This document shows, one piece after another, positions 1 to 7,453 of a DNA stretch of 26,497 bases (the first letter of the stretch is position 1; each line of letters opens with the position of its first letter). The notes beneath the pieces are model-generated. The model saw nothing but the letters and a program-made list of their open reading frames with translations, ran no database searches and was not told the DNA's origin. The stretch lies in the NCBI GenBank assembly GCA_945869755.1, contig CAMBPW010000005.1, positions 1-26,497 of the forward strand, given 5' to 3'. The position numbers and the translations under genes are program-made. The stretch comes from an uncultured Gemella sp. GTDB taxonomy: Bacteria > Bacillota > Bacilli > Staphylococcales > Gemellaceae.

Positions 1-1241
1 AAATTAAAGTTATCAATCAATCCATTTCTTGCTTCTTCAGCAGTTTGAGAAGAACGAATTAATTCAATTATTTTATCTATATTATCTAGAGCTATTCTTA
101 AACCTTCTAATATATGTGCTCTTTCTTTGGCTTTTTTAAGATCAAAATTTGTTCTTCTAACTATAACTTCTTTTTGATGTTCTAAATAGTGGTAAAGAAC
201 TTCTTTTAAATTTAAAGTTTTTGGTTTTCCATTTACTAAAGCAACCATATTTACTCCAAAAGAACTTTGAAGCGGAGTAAGTTTAAATAAATTATTTAAA
301 ATAACATTGCTATTAGCATCACGTCGTAATTCAATTACAATTCTTATACCTTCTTTTAGATTACTTTCATCTCTTAAATCTGTAATACCTTCTATTTTTT
401 TCTCTCTTGCTAAATCAGCAATTTTTTCTACTAATTTAGCTTTATTAACTTGATAAGGTATTTCAGAAATTATTATTCTTTCTTTTCCATTTTTTAATTG
501 CTCTATTGCGGTTTTCCCACGCATTACAATAGAACCTCTACCTGTATTGTACGCATTCAATATTCCATTTCTTCCTAATATTAATGCTCCAGTTGGAAAA
601 TCAGGTCCTTTAATTTTAGTCATCAATTCAGGTATAGAAATTTCTGAATTGTCTGCAAGTGCAATAACTCCATCAATAACTTCTCCTAAATTATGCGGTG
701 GTATATTAGTAGCCATACCTACAGCAATACCACTACCTCCATTAACAAGTAAATTTGGTATTCTAGATGGTAAAACTTTTGGTTCTTTTGTACTACCGTC
801 ATAGTTATCTTGAAAATCAACTGTATCTTTATTTATATCTCTAATCATTTCAAAAGCAATTTTACTTAGTTTTGCTTCTGTATAACGCATAGCTGCTGCA
901 CTATCACCATCAATAGAACCAAAGTTCCCTTGACCAGCTACCATAGGATATCTACTATTAAAATCTTGAGCTAGTCGAACAACTGTTCCATAAGTAGCAG
1001 CATCTCCGTGAGGATGATATCTTGCAATAACTTCTCCGACTACTGCTGCACTTTTTCTAAATGGTTTATCATTTGTTAATCCCAATTCATTAAAAGCATA
1101 TAGAACACGTCTATGAACAGGCTTCAAACCATCTCGAACATCTGGTAAAGCACGAGATACAATAACACTCATTGAATAATCTAGAAAAGAATTTTCAATT
1201 TCTGTAGTTATATTTCGTAAAGTAATATTTTTATCTTCCAT
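1..1241 (-). CDS. gyrA: DNA gyrase subunit A, N-terminal part (C-terminus beyond the window edge)
   Basis: GyrA is the DNA-cleaving and rejoining subunit of gyrase, which introduces negative supercoils with GyrB. About 413 codons are present, covering the winged-helix and tower part; the DNA-wrapping C-terminal domain is outside the window. The start ATG at 1241 follows GAAAGGA by a normal spacing and lies 18 bases after the gyrB stop, so the two are co-transcribed. The protein opens with a typical GyrA N-terminus ending in SRALPDVRDGLKPVHRR. The catalytic tyrosine is Y120 in AAMRYTE. The quinolone-determining segment reads HPHGDAATYG, so the positions equivalent to E. coli Ser83 and Asp87 are Ala81 and Gly85, and VDGQG is VAGQG. 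GyrA rather than ParC is supported by linkage to recF and gyrB. I see no frameshift. Confidence 0.96.
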   Translation of the reverse strand, partial: MEDKNITLRNITTEIENSFLDYSMSVIVSRALPDVRDGLKPVHRRVLYAFNELGLTNDKPFRKSAAVVGEVIARYHPHGDAATYGTVVRLAQDFNSRYPMVAGQGNFGSIDGDSAAAMRYTEAKLSKIAFEMIRDINKDTVDFQDNYDGSTKEPKVLPSRIPNLLVNGGSGIAVGMATNIPPHNLGEVIDGVIALADNSEISIPELMTKIKGPDFPTGALILGRNGILNAYNTGRGSIVMRGKTAIEQLKNGKERIIISEIPYQVNKAKLVEKIADLAREKKIEGITDLRDESNLKEGIRIVIELRRDANSNVILNNLFKLTPLQSSFGVNMVALVNGKPKTLNLKEVLYHYLEHQKEVIVRRTNFDLKKAKERAHILEGLRIALDNIDKIIELIRSSQTAEEARNGLIDNFN

Positions 1242-1259
1242 TTGTTATCCTTTCAATTA

Positions 1260-3176
1260 CTATATATCTAAGTTTATAACATTTAATGCGTTATCTTCAA
1301 TAAATTTACGTCTAGGCTCTACTCTCTCACCCATTAAAGTATCGAATGCCGCATCCGCTAATATAGCATCATCTATACTAACTTTATACATTCTTCTAGA
1401 CTCTGGATTCATTGTTGTTTCCCATAGTTCTGGTGCATTCATTTCACCAAGACCTTTATAACGTTGAACATTATATTTTTTATCTTTTGCATATTCTTCA
1501 ATATCAGCTTTTAATTCATCTTCACTAAATGAGTAATATACTTTTTTACCTACATTTAGTCCGTAAAGTGGCGGTCTAGCTATGTATATATGTCCTGCTT
1601 CTATTAATTCTTTCATGTATCTGAAGAAGAATGTAAGAAGTAATGTTCTAATATGACTTCCGTCAACATCAGCATCGGTCATAATTACTATTTTGTGATA
1701 ACGTAATTTATCAACATTCATTCCTTCTCCAATTCCCATTCCTACTGCTGTTATTAAAGAACGAATTTCATCACTTGCTAAAACTTTATCAATTCTAACT
1801 TTTTCTACATTTAATATTTTTCCTTTTAGTGGTAATATTGCCTGAAACACACTATCACGTCCAAGTTTAGCACTTCCACCAGCAGAATCTCCCTCCACTA
1901 AAAACAATTCACATTTCGCTGCATCTTTACTTGAACAATCTGCTAATTTTCCTGGTAAATTTGTAAATTCTAAAGCATTTTTTCTTCGTGTTGATTCACG
2001 TGCTTTTTTAGCTGCTATTCGTGCTCTTGAAGCTTGTAATCCTTTATCAACAATTATTCTAGCTACTTTTGGATTTTCTAATAAAAATCTATCAAATTCC
2101 TCTGAAAATAACTTGTTTGTTATTGTACTCATTTCAGAATTTCCTAATTTTGTTTTAGTTTGTCCTTCAAATTGTGGATTAGGATGCTTTATTGAAATAA
2201 TTGCAATTAAACCTTCTCTTACATCATCACCTGTTAAAGCTTCTTTGTCTTTAATCAAATTATTTTTTTTACCATAATTATTTATTATTCTTGTAAGTGC
2301 TGTTTTAAAACCTGATTCGTGGCTACCACCTTCATGAGTATTAATATTATTAGCATAACTTAATATATTACTCGAATATCCTGCATTATACTGCATAGAT
2401 ATTTCAACTTCTTTTCCTTCCATTTCTGAATGGATGTATATTGCATCATGTAAAGGTTCTTTATGTTCATTTAGCATATGAACATATTCTAAAATACCAC
2501 CTTCATAGCAAAAAGTTTCTTCTTTTAATTCTTCCAATCTTTCATCTAGTAGTGATATTGTTATACCTTTGTTTAAGAACGCTAATTCTCTTATACGAGT
2601 TCTTAAAATATCATATTCATAAACTGTAGTTTCTTGAAAAATTTCCGGATCTGCTTTAAAACGAATTGTAGTTCCAGTTTTATTAGTTTCTCCAACAATT
2701 GAAAGCTCTTGAGTAACCTCTCCTTTTTCAAATTTCATAGTATAAATTTTATTTTCTCTATGAACGTATGCTTCTAAATTGGTAGATAAAGCATTAACAA
2801 CACTAGCCCCAACACCGTGCAATCCTCCAGAAACTTTATATCCTCCACCGCCAAATTTACCTCCAGCGTGAAGAACAGTTAAAATAACTTCTAAAGCAGG
2901 TTTTCCTGTTTGCTCTTGAATATCTACAGGTATTCCTCGTCCGTTATCTTCTACTCTAATCCAATTATCTTTTTCAATAGCTACTGTTATATTATTACAA
3001 AATCCTGCCAGAGCTTCATCAATAGAATTATCAACTATTTCCCAAACAAGATGATGTAATCCTTTTTGAGAAGTAGAACCTATATACATACCTGGTCTAA
3101 CACGTACAGCTTCTAACCCTTCTAAAACTTGAATTTGATCGGCATTATATTCTTGTATATTTTTTTCCTCTAACAT
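1260..3176 (-). CDS. gyrB: DNA gyrase subunit B (ATPase subunit)
   Basis: GyrB binds ATP and drives strand passage by gyrase. From the ATG at 3176 the protein is 638 residues, normal for Gram-positive GyrB. The GHKL ATPase domain shows EIVDNSIDEA (46-55, general-base Glu46), DNGRGIPV (77-84) and GGLHGVGASV (117-126). The TOPRIM domain shows EGDSAGGSA (428-436) and DADVDG (501-506). The C-terminus GERVEPRRKFIE is typical of GyrB. An upstream in-frame TTG at 3191 would add five residues, but it overlaps the Shine-Dalgarno GAAAGGA, which sits six bases before the ATG; the ATG is therefore preferred. It lies 18 bases after recF and ahead of gyrA. Gene order argues against ParE. Confidence 0.97.
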   Translation of the reverse strand: MLEEKNIQEYNADQIQVLEGLEAVRVRPGMYIGSTSQKGLHHLVWEIVDNSIDEALAGFCNNITVAIEKDNWIRVEDNGRGIPVDIQEQTGKPALEVILTVLHAGGKFGGGGYKVSGGLHGVGASVVNALSTNLEAYVHRENKIYTMKFEKGEVTQELSIVGETNKTGTTIRFKADPEIFQETTVYEYDILRTRIRELAFLNKGITISLLDERLEELKEETFCYEGGILEYVHMLNEHKEPLHDAIYIHSEMEGKEVEISMQYNAGYSSNILSYANNINTHEGGSHESGFKTALTRIINNYGKKNNLIKDKEALTGDDVREGLIAIISIKHPNPQFEGQTKTKLGNSEMSTITNKLFSEEFDRFLLENPKVARIIVDKGLQASRARIAAKKARESTRRKNALEFTNLPGKLADCSSKDAAKCELFLVEGDSAGGSAKLGRDSVFQAILPLKGKILNVEKVRIDKVLASDEIRSLITAVGMGIGEGMNVDKLRYHKIVIMTDADVDGSHIRTLLLTFFFRYMKELIEAGHIYIARPPLYGLNVGKKVYYSFSEDELKADIEEYAKDKKYNVQRYKGLGEMNAPELWETTMNPESRRMYKVSIDDAILADAAFDTLMGERVEPRRKFIEDNALNVINLDI

Positions 3177-3182
3177 TATTAT

Positions 3183-3189
3183 TCCTTTC
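3183..3189 (-). promoter_or_regulatory. Ribosome binding site deciding the gyrB start
   Basis: On the minus strand GAAAGGA is followed by a six-base spacer and ATG at 3176. It overlaps the upstream TTG alternative, which makes that alternative unlikely. Confidence 0.75.
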
Positions 3190-3194
3190 AAAAA

Positions 3195-4331
3195 TTAATT
3201 ATTTTCAGTTATTATTCCATTTTTTATGTAAAAAACTTTTGATTGTTTTAACAAATTTTCTTTTATTTCCTTAATATCAGGAGTAGTTATAAATGTTTGT
3301 ATATTTTCATTTATTGAATCTAATAGTTTGTTTTGTCTAAAAGAATCTAATTCACTAAGGACATCATCTAATAAAAGTATAGGATATTCTCCTGTATATT
3401 CTTTTAAAAAATAAATTTCTGCTAAACGTAATGATAAAACTATACTTCTTTGTTGTCCTTGCGATGCAAATTGTCTAGCTTCTACATCGTTTATAAAGAA
3501 AATTAAATCGTCTTGATGTGGACCAATTTTTGTATTCCCATTATAAATATCTTCTTTACTCCTAGACATAATAATACTTGATATATTATTTTCATTAAAA
3601 TCTGAATTATCCGTACTTTCTAAATTCATACTTTCTAGCAAAGATGATTTATAAACTATCTTTAACTTTTCTTTACCGTCTGATATATCTAGCATATTTT
3701 TTTCTGCAAATATTGATATTTTATTTACAAAATTTACTCTTTCTCTTGTTAAATAAACTGCTAGTTTAGCTAATTGAGAAGTTAATGTTTCTAAATAAAT
3801 TATTGACAGTTCGTCATCACGATTTTTTCTAATATCTTTTAACAGACTATTTCTTTGCTTTAGTAAATGTTTATACATTAACGAGCATCTGTGATATTTT
3901 TTTGATATTTGATAAAATTCTCTATCAATAAATTCTCGTCTTAATGCAGGAGCTCCTTTTACTAGTTGTAAATCTTCTGGAGAAAATAACACTACATTAA
4001 GTTCTCCTACAAAATCAGTAAGTTTATTTTTTTTAATTCCAGATATCTTAGCATTTTTACCTTTATTGTTTATTGCTAACATTATATCTTTTTCACTACA
4101 ATTTTTTTCTATGACACATGACATACAAGTAACCTCTTGATTAAACTTAATACATTCAGAATCTCTTTTAGTTCTAAAACTTTTTCCTAGTGCAAGTAAA
4201 AATATCGATTCTATTATATTAGTTTTTCCATTAGCATTTTCTCCAACTAATATGTTCAATTTAGGATGAAATTCTATGTATAAATGATCATAGTTTCTAA
4301 AATATAAAAGATTTAGGTTATTTATTTTCAT
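3195..4331 (-). CDS. recF: DNA replication/repair protein RecF
   Basis: RecF is an SMC-like ATPase that, with RecO and RecR, helps load RecA at single-strand gaps. The protein has 378 residues, normal for the family. Walker A is GENANGKT (30-37), the ABC-type signature is SQGQQRS (290-296), and Walker B with the following D-loop is ILLLDDVLSELD (318-329). The segment ALRREFIDREF is also characteristic. The gene overlaps the end of yaaA by 14 bases and is followed three bases later by the gyrB Shine-Dalgarno region. The yaaA-recF-gyrB order is conserved across Bacilli and supports the call. The start ATG is at 4331. Confidence 0.96.
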   Translation of the reverse strand: MKINNLNLLYFRNYDHLYIEFHPKLNILVGENANGKTNIIESIFLLALGKSFRTKRDSECIKFNQEVTCMSCVIEKNCSEKDIMLAINNKGKNAKISGIKKNKLTDFVGELNVVLFSPEDLQLVKGAPALRREFIDREFYQISKKYHRCSLMYKHLLKQRNSLLKDIRKNRDDELSIIYLETLTSQLAKLAVYLTRERVNFVNKISIFAEKNMLDISDGKEKLKIVYKSSLLESMNLESTDNSDFNENNISSIIMSRSKEDIYNGNTKIGPHQDDLIFFINDVEARQFASQGQQRSIVLSLRLAEIYFLKEYTGEYPILLLDDVLSELDSFRQNKLLDSINENIQTFITTPDIKEIKENLLKQSKVFYIKNGIITENN

Positions 4332-4536
4332 TTATAATTAAATATTCACTATTCCCTAATTTAATAACATCATTAGCATATAATTTTTTCCCACGTCTAC
4401 TTTCTAATTCATCATTAAGAAAAACGTTATTATCCAATAAAAAATATTTTGCTTCTCCTCCAGAATTAATAAAACCTTCGATTTTTAAAAATTGTGTCAA
4501 TGTAATAAATTCGCTATCAATAAATATTTTTTTCAT
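4318..4536 (-). CDS. yaaA: S4-domain RNA-binding protein YaaA (RecF-linked)
   Basis: This is a small S4-like protein of 72 residues, of the type encoded between dnaN and recF in Bacilli. S4 domains bind structured RNA, and a ribosome-linked role has been proposed for the family, but the exact function is not settled. Seen here: TLTQFLKIEGFINSGGEAK, then a glycine/asparagine turn and SRRGKKLYANDVIKL, the usual S4 pattern. Two ATG codons are adjacent at 4539 and 4536. GGAGG ends one base before the first and four bases before the second, so the second is preferred. It is the first gene of the recF-gyrB-gyrA unit and has its own promoter. Confidence 0.88.
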   Translation of the reverse strand: MKKIFIDSEFITLTQFLKIEGFINSGGEAKYFLLDNNVFLNDELESRRGKKLYANDVIKLGNSEYLIINENK

Positions 4537-4586
4537 CATTCCTCCAAAAAATAAAGAATAAAGTTAAATTATTTTATAACTTAAAA

Positions 4587-4615
4587 ATTATAACATAAAA
4601 CTTCAAAAATATCAA
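4587..4615 (-). promoter_or_regulatory. Promoter of the yaaA-recF-gyrB-gyrA unit
   Basis: On the minus strand there is a -35 TTGATA (4615-4610), a 17-base spacer and a -10 TATAAT (4592-4587). The -10 is preceded by TGT, an extended -10 element. Transcription would start near 4580, about 45 bases before the yaaA ATG. This is a near-consensus vegetative (sigma-A) promoter. Confidence 0.8.
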
Positions 4616-4687
4616 TTTAGAATGTTTTTTGAAAGTGAATACATCTTTATTTTTTAACTGTTTTTTGAATTTTTTTCAATAATTTAA

Positions 4688-4716
4688 TTTACATTTTTTA
4701 TTTATTATATTATAAT
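4688..4716 (+). promoter_or_regulatory. Promoter of the LicA-like kinase gene
   Basis: TTTACA (4688-4693), a 17-base spacer and TATAAT (4711-4716) form a near-consensus sigma-A promoter. It lies back to back with the yaaA promoter in the same 200-base divergent intergenic region. Transcription would begin near 4723, giving a very short leader. Confidence 0.75.
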
Positions 4717-4722
4717 TTAGTT

Positions 4723-4731
4723 AGGTAGGTG
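4723..4731 (+). promoter_or_regulatory. Ribosome binding site deciding the LicA-like kinase start
   Basis: AGGTAGGTG is followed by a six-base spacer and ATG at 4738. The in-frame GTG at 4729 lies inside this element and at the predicted transcript end, so it is unlikely to be the start. Confidence 0.6.
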
Positions 4732-4737
4732 TTCAAT

Positions 4738-5556
4738 ATGAAATTAAAAAATAAATTAGAAAAAATTTTAAATGATAATATAATAAATATTACAGAAACT
4801 AGTTATGGTATAACTAATAAAAACTATATTGTAGAAACAGAAAATAAAAAATATTTTTGTAGAGTTCCTAAAGACACTACTATAATTACAAATAAAGAAA
4901 ATGAAAAAGAAGCGTTAGAAATTTTAAAAAATGAAGATTATTTTTTAACACCTGTTTATTACGATAGTAACTTACTAATTACAGAATTTAAAGTAGGGGC
5001 TAAAACATTTATTTCAAATAAAAATTTATCTAGTATTGTTGAAATAGCTAATATTTTAAAAAATTTCCATAATAAAAATTTTGAATCTAAATATTCATTT
5101 AGTCCAATAGACACTTTTGATAAATATTTTTATCAAGTAGAGCAATTTTCGATTGATATTGAAAAATATTTATATTTAATTGACGATTTTAAAAAATATT
5201 ATACACCTGATAGATTATGTCATAACGACCTTGTTGAAGGAAATTTCCTTTTTGCAGATAAAAAAATATATTTAATTGACTTTGAATATTCTGGAATGAA
5301 TGATTACTATTTTGATGTTGCAAGTTTTATTTCGGAAAATAATTTAGATTATCAAGAAACTATCACGTTTTTAAAAAGTTATTTTGATAAAGAAAAATGT
5401 GATTTTGAAAAATTAGATGTATTTTTAAAATTTGCAGATTTATTATGGTATACTTGGGCGTGGCTTCTTTATGAAAAACGTGAAGAAGAAATATATAAAA
5501 CTATAGCAGAAGAGAAATACAATAAATTAAAAAATCCTAGAAAAATAAATTATTAA
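4738..5556 (+). CDS. LicA-like choline/ethanolamine kinase family phosphotransferase
   Basis: This is a 272-residue kinase-fold protein of the choline kinase/aminoglycoside phosphotransferase superfamily. The catalytic loop reads CHNDLVEGN (161-169, catalytic Asp164 and metal-binding Asn169). The DFG-equivalent is LIDFEYSG (179-186, Asp181), which is the pattern seen in LicA-type choline kinases. FCRVP near residues 40-44 is the strand that normally carries the ATP-binding residue, with Arg as in LicA-like proteins. No signal peptide or membrane segment is seen, so it should be cytoplasmic. It is transcribed alone, divergent from yaaA. No licB or licC partner is nearby, so choline, ethanolamine or another small alcohol remains possible. 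An aminoglycoside kinase is less likely because of DFEYSG. Confidence 0.8.
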   Translation: MKLKNKLEKILNDNIINITETSYGITNKNYIVETENKKYFCRVPKDTTIITNKENEKEALEILKNEDYFLTPVYYDSNLLITEFKVGAKTFISNKNLSSIVEIANILKNFHNKNFESKYSFSPIDTFDKYFYQVEQFSIDIEKYLYLIDDFKKYYTPDRLCHNDLVEGNFLFADKKIYLIDFEYSGMNDYYFDVASFISENNLDYQETITFLKSYFDKEKCDFEKLDVFLKFADLLWYTWAWLLYEKREEEIYKTIAEEKYNKLKNPRKINY

Positions 5557-5559
5557 AAA

Positions 5560-5585
5560 ATGCGAGATAAATAATTATCTCGCAT
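5560..5585. terminator. Bidirectional rho-independent terminator
   Basis: ATGCGAGATAA (5560-5570) pairs perfectly with TTATCTCGCAT (5575-5585) around the loop ATAA. T6 follows on the plus strand and A6 precedes, so a U-tract follows the hairpin in both directions. It ends the plus-strand kinase gene and the minus-strand acpP gene, whose stop lies six bases away. Confidence 0.93.
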
Positions 5586-5590
5586 CTTTT

Positions 5591-5821
5591 TTACTTATTA
5601 TTTTCAATATGTTTAATTAAATCACTAATTTTTTCGATATTTACTGCATCTTCATCAGAAAATTCAAAACCATATTTTTCTTCTATATCCATTACAACTT
5701 CTGCTATTTCTATAGAATCTGCATCTAAATCTTCATTTAATTTTGAGTCTAAAGTTATGTCTTCTTTATTAACATTTATATGTTTTATTATAATTTCTTT
5801 TACTTCTTCTAATATTGCCAT
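5591..5821 (-). CDS. acpP: Acyl carrier protein
   Basis: Acyl carrier protein carries growing or finished acyl chains on a phosphopantetheine arm in the cytoplasm. The protein has 76 residues, typical length, is very acidic and shows DADSIEIAE with the attachment serine Ser36. The following EDAVNIEKISDL matches helix III of bacterial ACPs. The motif is DSI rather than the more usual DSL, a conservative change. It follows plsX by two bases and is the last gene before the terminator. The pairing makes functional sense because PlsX uses acyl-ACP as substrate. The start ATG is at 5821. Confidence 0.95.
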   Translation of the reverse strand: MAILEEVKEIIIKHINVNKEDITLDSKLNEDLDADSIEIAEVVMDIEEKYGFEFSDEDAVNIEKISDLIKHIENNK

Positions 5822-5823
5822 TT

Positions 5824-6792
5824 TTATTCTCCTGTAATTATTTCTTTCATTTTATCATATAATTTAGTTTTATGTATTTGTTTTGCTTGCTGTACTGCAA
5901 AATATACTGATTTTTCATTTGCAGAACCGTGAATTTTTATAGCTGGTTTTTTCAACCCAATTAAAATAGCTCCACCATATTCACTATAATCAAATTTTTG
6001 TTTAAATTCTTTCAAACCTTTTTTTACTAATAATGCAGAAATTTTACTAATTATATTTTGTAAAAAAATATTTTTTAACAATTTACTAAGAGATAAGGCT
6101 ACTCCTTCTATAGTTTTTAATACCATATTTCCTGTAAATCCATCTGCTATTACTACATCATTTGTGTGTTCTAATATTTCACGACTTTCAATATTCCCTC
6201 TAAAATTTTGTAAATTTTCTTTAAATAAAATATGTGTATCTTTATAAAGTTTATTACCTTTTGTAGCTTCTACACCAATGTTCAACAAAGCAATTTTGGG
6301 ATTATCTACACCATACATATATTTTATATAAACTTCACCTAGTTTAGCATAATTTAATAAGTCTTCTGCTTTAGCTTCAACATTAGCTCCCAAGTCTGTC
6401 AATAAAAATTTATGATTTGTAACTGTTGGAAGCATTGTTGCAAGTCCAGGTTTAGCTACCTTCTCTATTCTCCCTAGAATAAACAATCCACTAGCCATAA
6501 ATGCTCCTGTACTACCGCCAGAAATACTAACATCAATAAAATTATTTTTTTGATCTTCTAGCATTCTTATCATTGTAGCATCTTTTTTTCTTCTATGCAC
6601 TCTTGCTGGATCATCTTCCATATAGACTTCTTCAGTACATAAAACTTTTTCTAAAAATAACCTATCTTTAATTAATTGCAAATCTTCTTCAAGTCCATAT
6701 ACAACTAATGTTGTTTCCTCTTTGTAATTATTTACAAAATTAATTAATTGTTTTTTATCATCTATACCTAATAAATCAATTCCTATTCTCAT
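5824..6792 (-). CDS. plsX: Phosphate acyltransferase PlsX
   Basis: PlsX converts acyl-ACP and phosphate to acyl-phosphate, which PlsY uses to make lysophosphatidic acid, the first step of phospholipid synthesis in most Gram-positives. It is a peripheral membrane enzyme. From the ATG at 6792 it has 322 residues and starts MRIGIDLLGID, equivalent to the usual MRIAVDAMGGD. Other family segments are DPARVHRRKKDATM, ISGGSTGAFMASG and VIADGFTGNMVLKT. An upstream TTG at 6813 would add seven residues but lies within the sortase gene. The sortase stop is one base before this ATG, so translation is probably coupled; the Shine-Dalgarno is weak. Confidence 0.95.
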   Translation of the reverse strand: MRIGIDLLGIDDKKQLINFVNNYKEETTLVVYGLEEDLQLIKDRLFLEKVLCTEEVYMEDDPARVHRRKKDATMIRMLEDQKNNFIDVSISGGSTGAFMASGLFILGRIEKVAKPGLATMLPTVTNHKFLLTDLGANVEAKAEDLLNYAKLGEVYIKYMYGVDNPKIALLNIGVEATKGNKLYKDTHILFKENLQNFRGNIESREILEHTNDVVIADGFTGNMVLKTIEGVALSLSKLLKNIFLQNIISKISALLVKKGLKEFKQKFDYSEYGGAILIGLKKPAIKIHGSANEKSVYFAVQQAKQIHKTKLYDKMKEIITGE

Positions 6793-6793
6793 A

Positions 6794-7441
6794 TTACGCT
6801 TTCTCTTCTCCAATAAATTTTGACTCTACTACAAATCTTTCTTCCCAAATACCCGTATTATAATTATATGCATCACAAGTAAACATCGTTAAAATTTTAG
6901 GTTCTCCTGGATGTTGTTCTAAAATTTCCACTTGCGTATCATATACATTATATATTTTTGTAACTTCATATTTTAATAATCTATCTTTAGTTACAATTTG
7001 TACTTGTGTTCCGACTTTAATTTTTCTTAAATTATAAAATCTTATATCTATTCCTTGTACACTATGCCCTGCAAGAACAACATTTTGTGCATCAAGAGTT
7101 TGATTATAATCAACAGTTGCAACACCATTAATAAGATTAATTTCACTATCTCCTTGAAAAATAGGTTCTTGAATTTTTAAATCATCTATTATTAAAATTC
7201 CTAACATGCTATCTGATAATTTTATATTCGCACTATTATCTGTAAACATTTTTTGCCACCAAGGTATATTTACTTCAGTTTGATTATTTTTATATGCTGT
7301 AATAATTTTATTGTTTGCAGTGCTAGTCAAATATTCTCTAATTTGATTTTTAAAAATCAAAATTCCTGCTGTAAGTAATAATATTACAATTATTATGTTA
7401 ATTATAATATTCTTTATTCGTCTTTTTGTTTTCTTATCCAT
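6794..7441 (-). CDS. Class A sortase
   Basis: Sortase A is a membrane-anchored cysteine transpeptidase that cleaves LPxTG-type sorting signals and links surface proteins to peptidoglycan. The protein has 215 residues with a basic start (KKTKRRIK) and one membrane segment at about 11-30, giving the N-in, C-out layout of class A enzymes. Catalytic residues are visible: His126 in LAGHS, Cys189 in LTMFTCDAYN and Arg202 in GIWEER. The sequence around the cysteine is close to that of S. aureus SrtA. A good AGGAG lies four bases before the ATG. It sits between recG and plsX, the position of fapR in B. subtilis. I cannot tell from this window whether it is the only sortase. Confidence 0.93.
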   Translation of the reverse strand: MDKKTKRRIKNIIINIIIVILLLTAGILIFKNQIREYLTSTANNKIITAYKNNQTEVNIPWWQKMFTDNSANIKLSDSMLGILIIDDLKIQEPIFQGDSEINLINGVATVDYNQTLDAQNVVLAGHSVQGIDIRFYNLRKIKVGTQVQIVTKDRLLKYEVTKIYNVYDTQVEILEQHPGEPKILTMFTCDAYNYNTGIWEERFVVESKFIGEEKA

Positions 7442-7453
7442 TTTTTCTCCTAA

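Noticed and set aside
547..804. Plus-strand open frame of about 85 codons inside gyrA
   Set aside because: It lies wholly opposite a highly conserved part of gyrA, has no ribosome binding site and shows no recognisable domain. The same reasoning applies to the other plus-strand frames inside gyrB, recG, sdaAA, sdaAB, rnjA, lepA, recX, miaA and pepA.
1..3176. Topoisomerase IV (ParE/ParC) instead of gyrase
   Set aside because: Direct linkage to yaaA-recF and the GyrB-like C-terminus GERVEPRRKFIE favour gyrase.
4540..4737. Possible replication origin next to recF
   Set aside because: The region is AT-rich but holds no DnaA-box cluster that I can see. It is fully explained by two back-to-back promoters.
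4738..5556. Aminoglycoside resistance phosphotransferase
   Set aside because: The DFEYSG motif and the overall pattern match LicA-type kinases better. No resistance gene context or mobile element is present.
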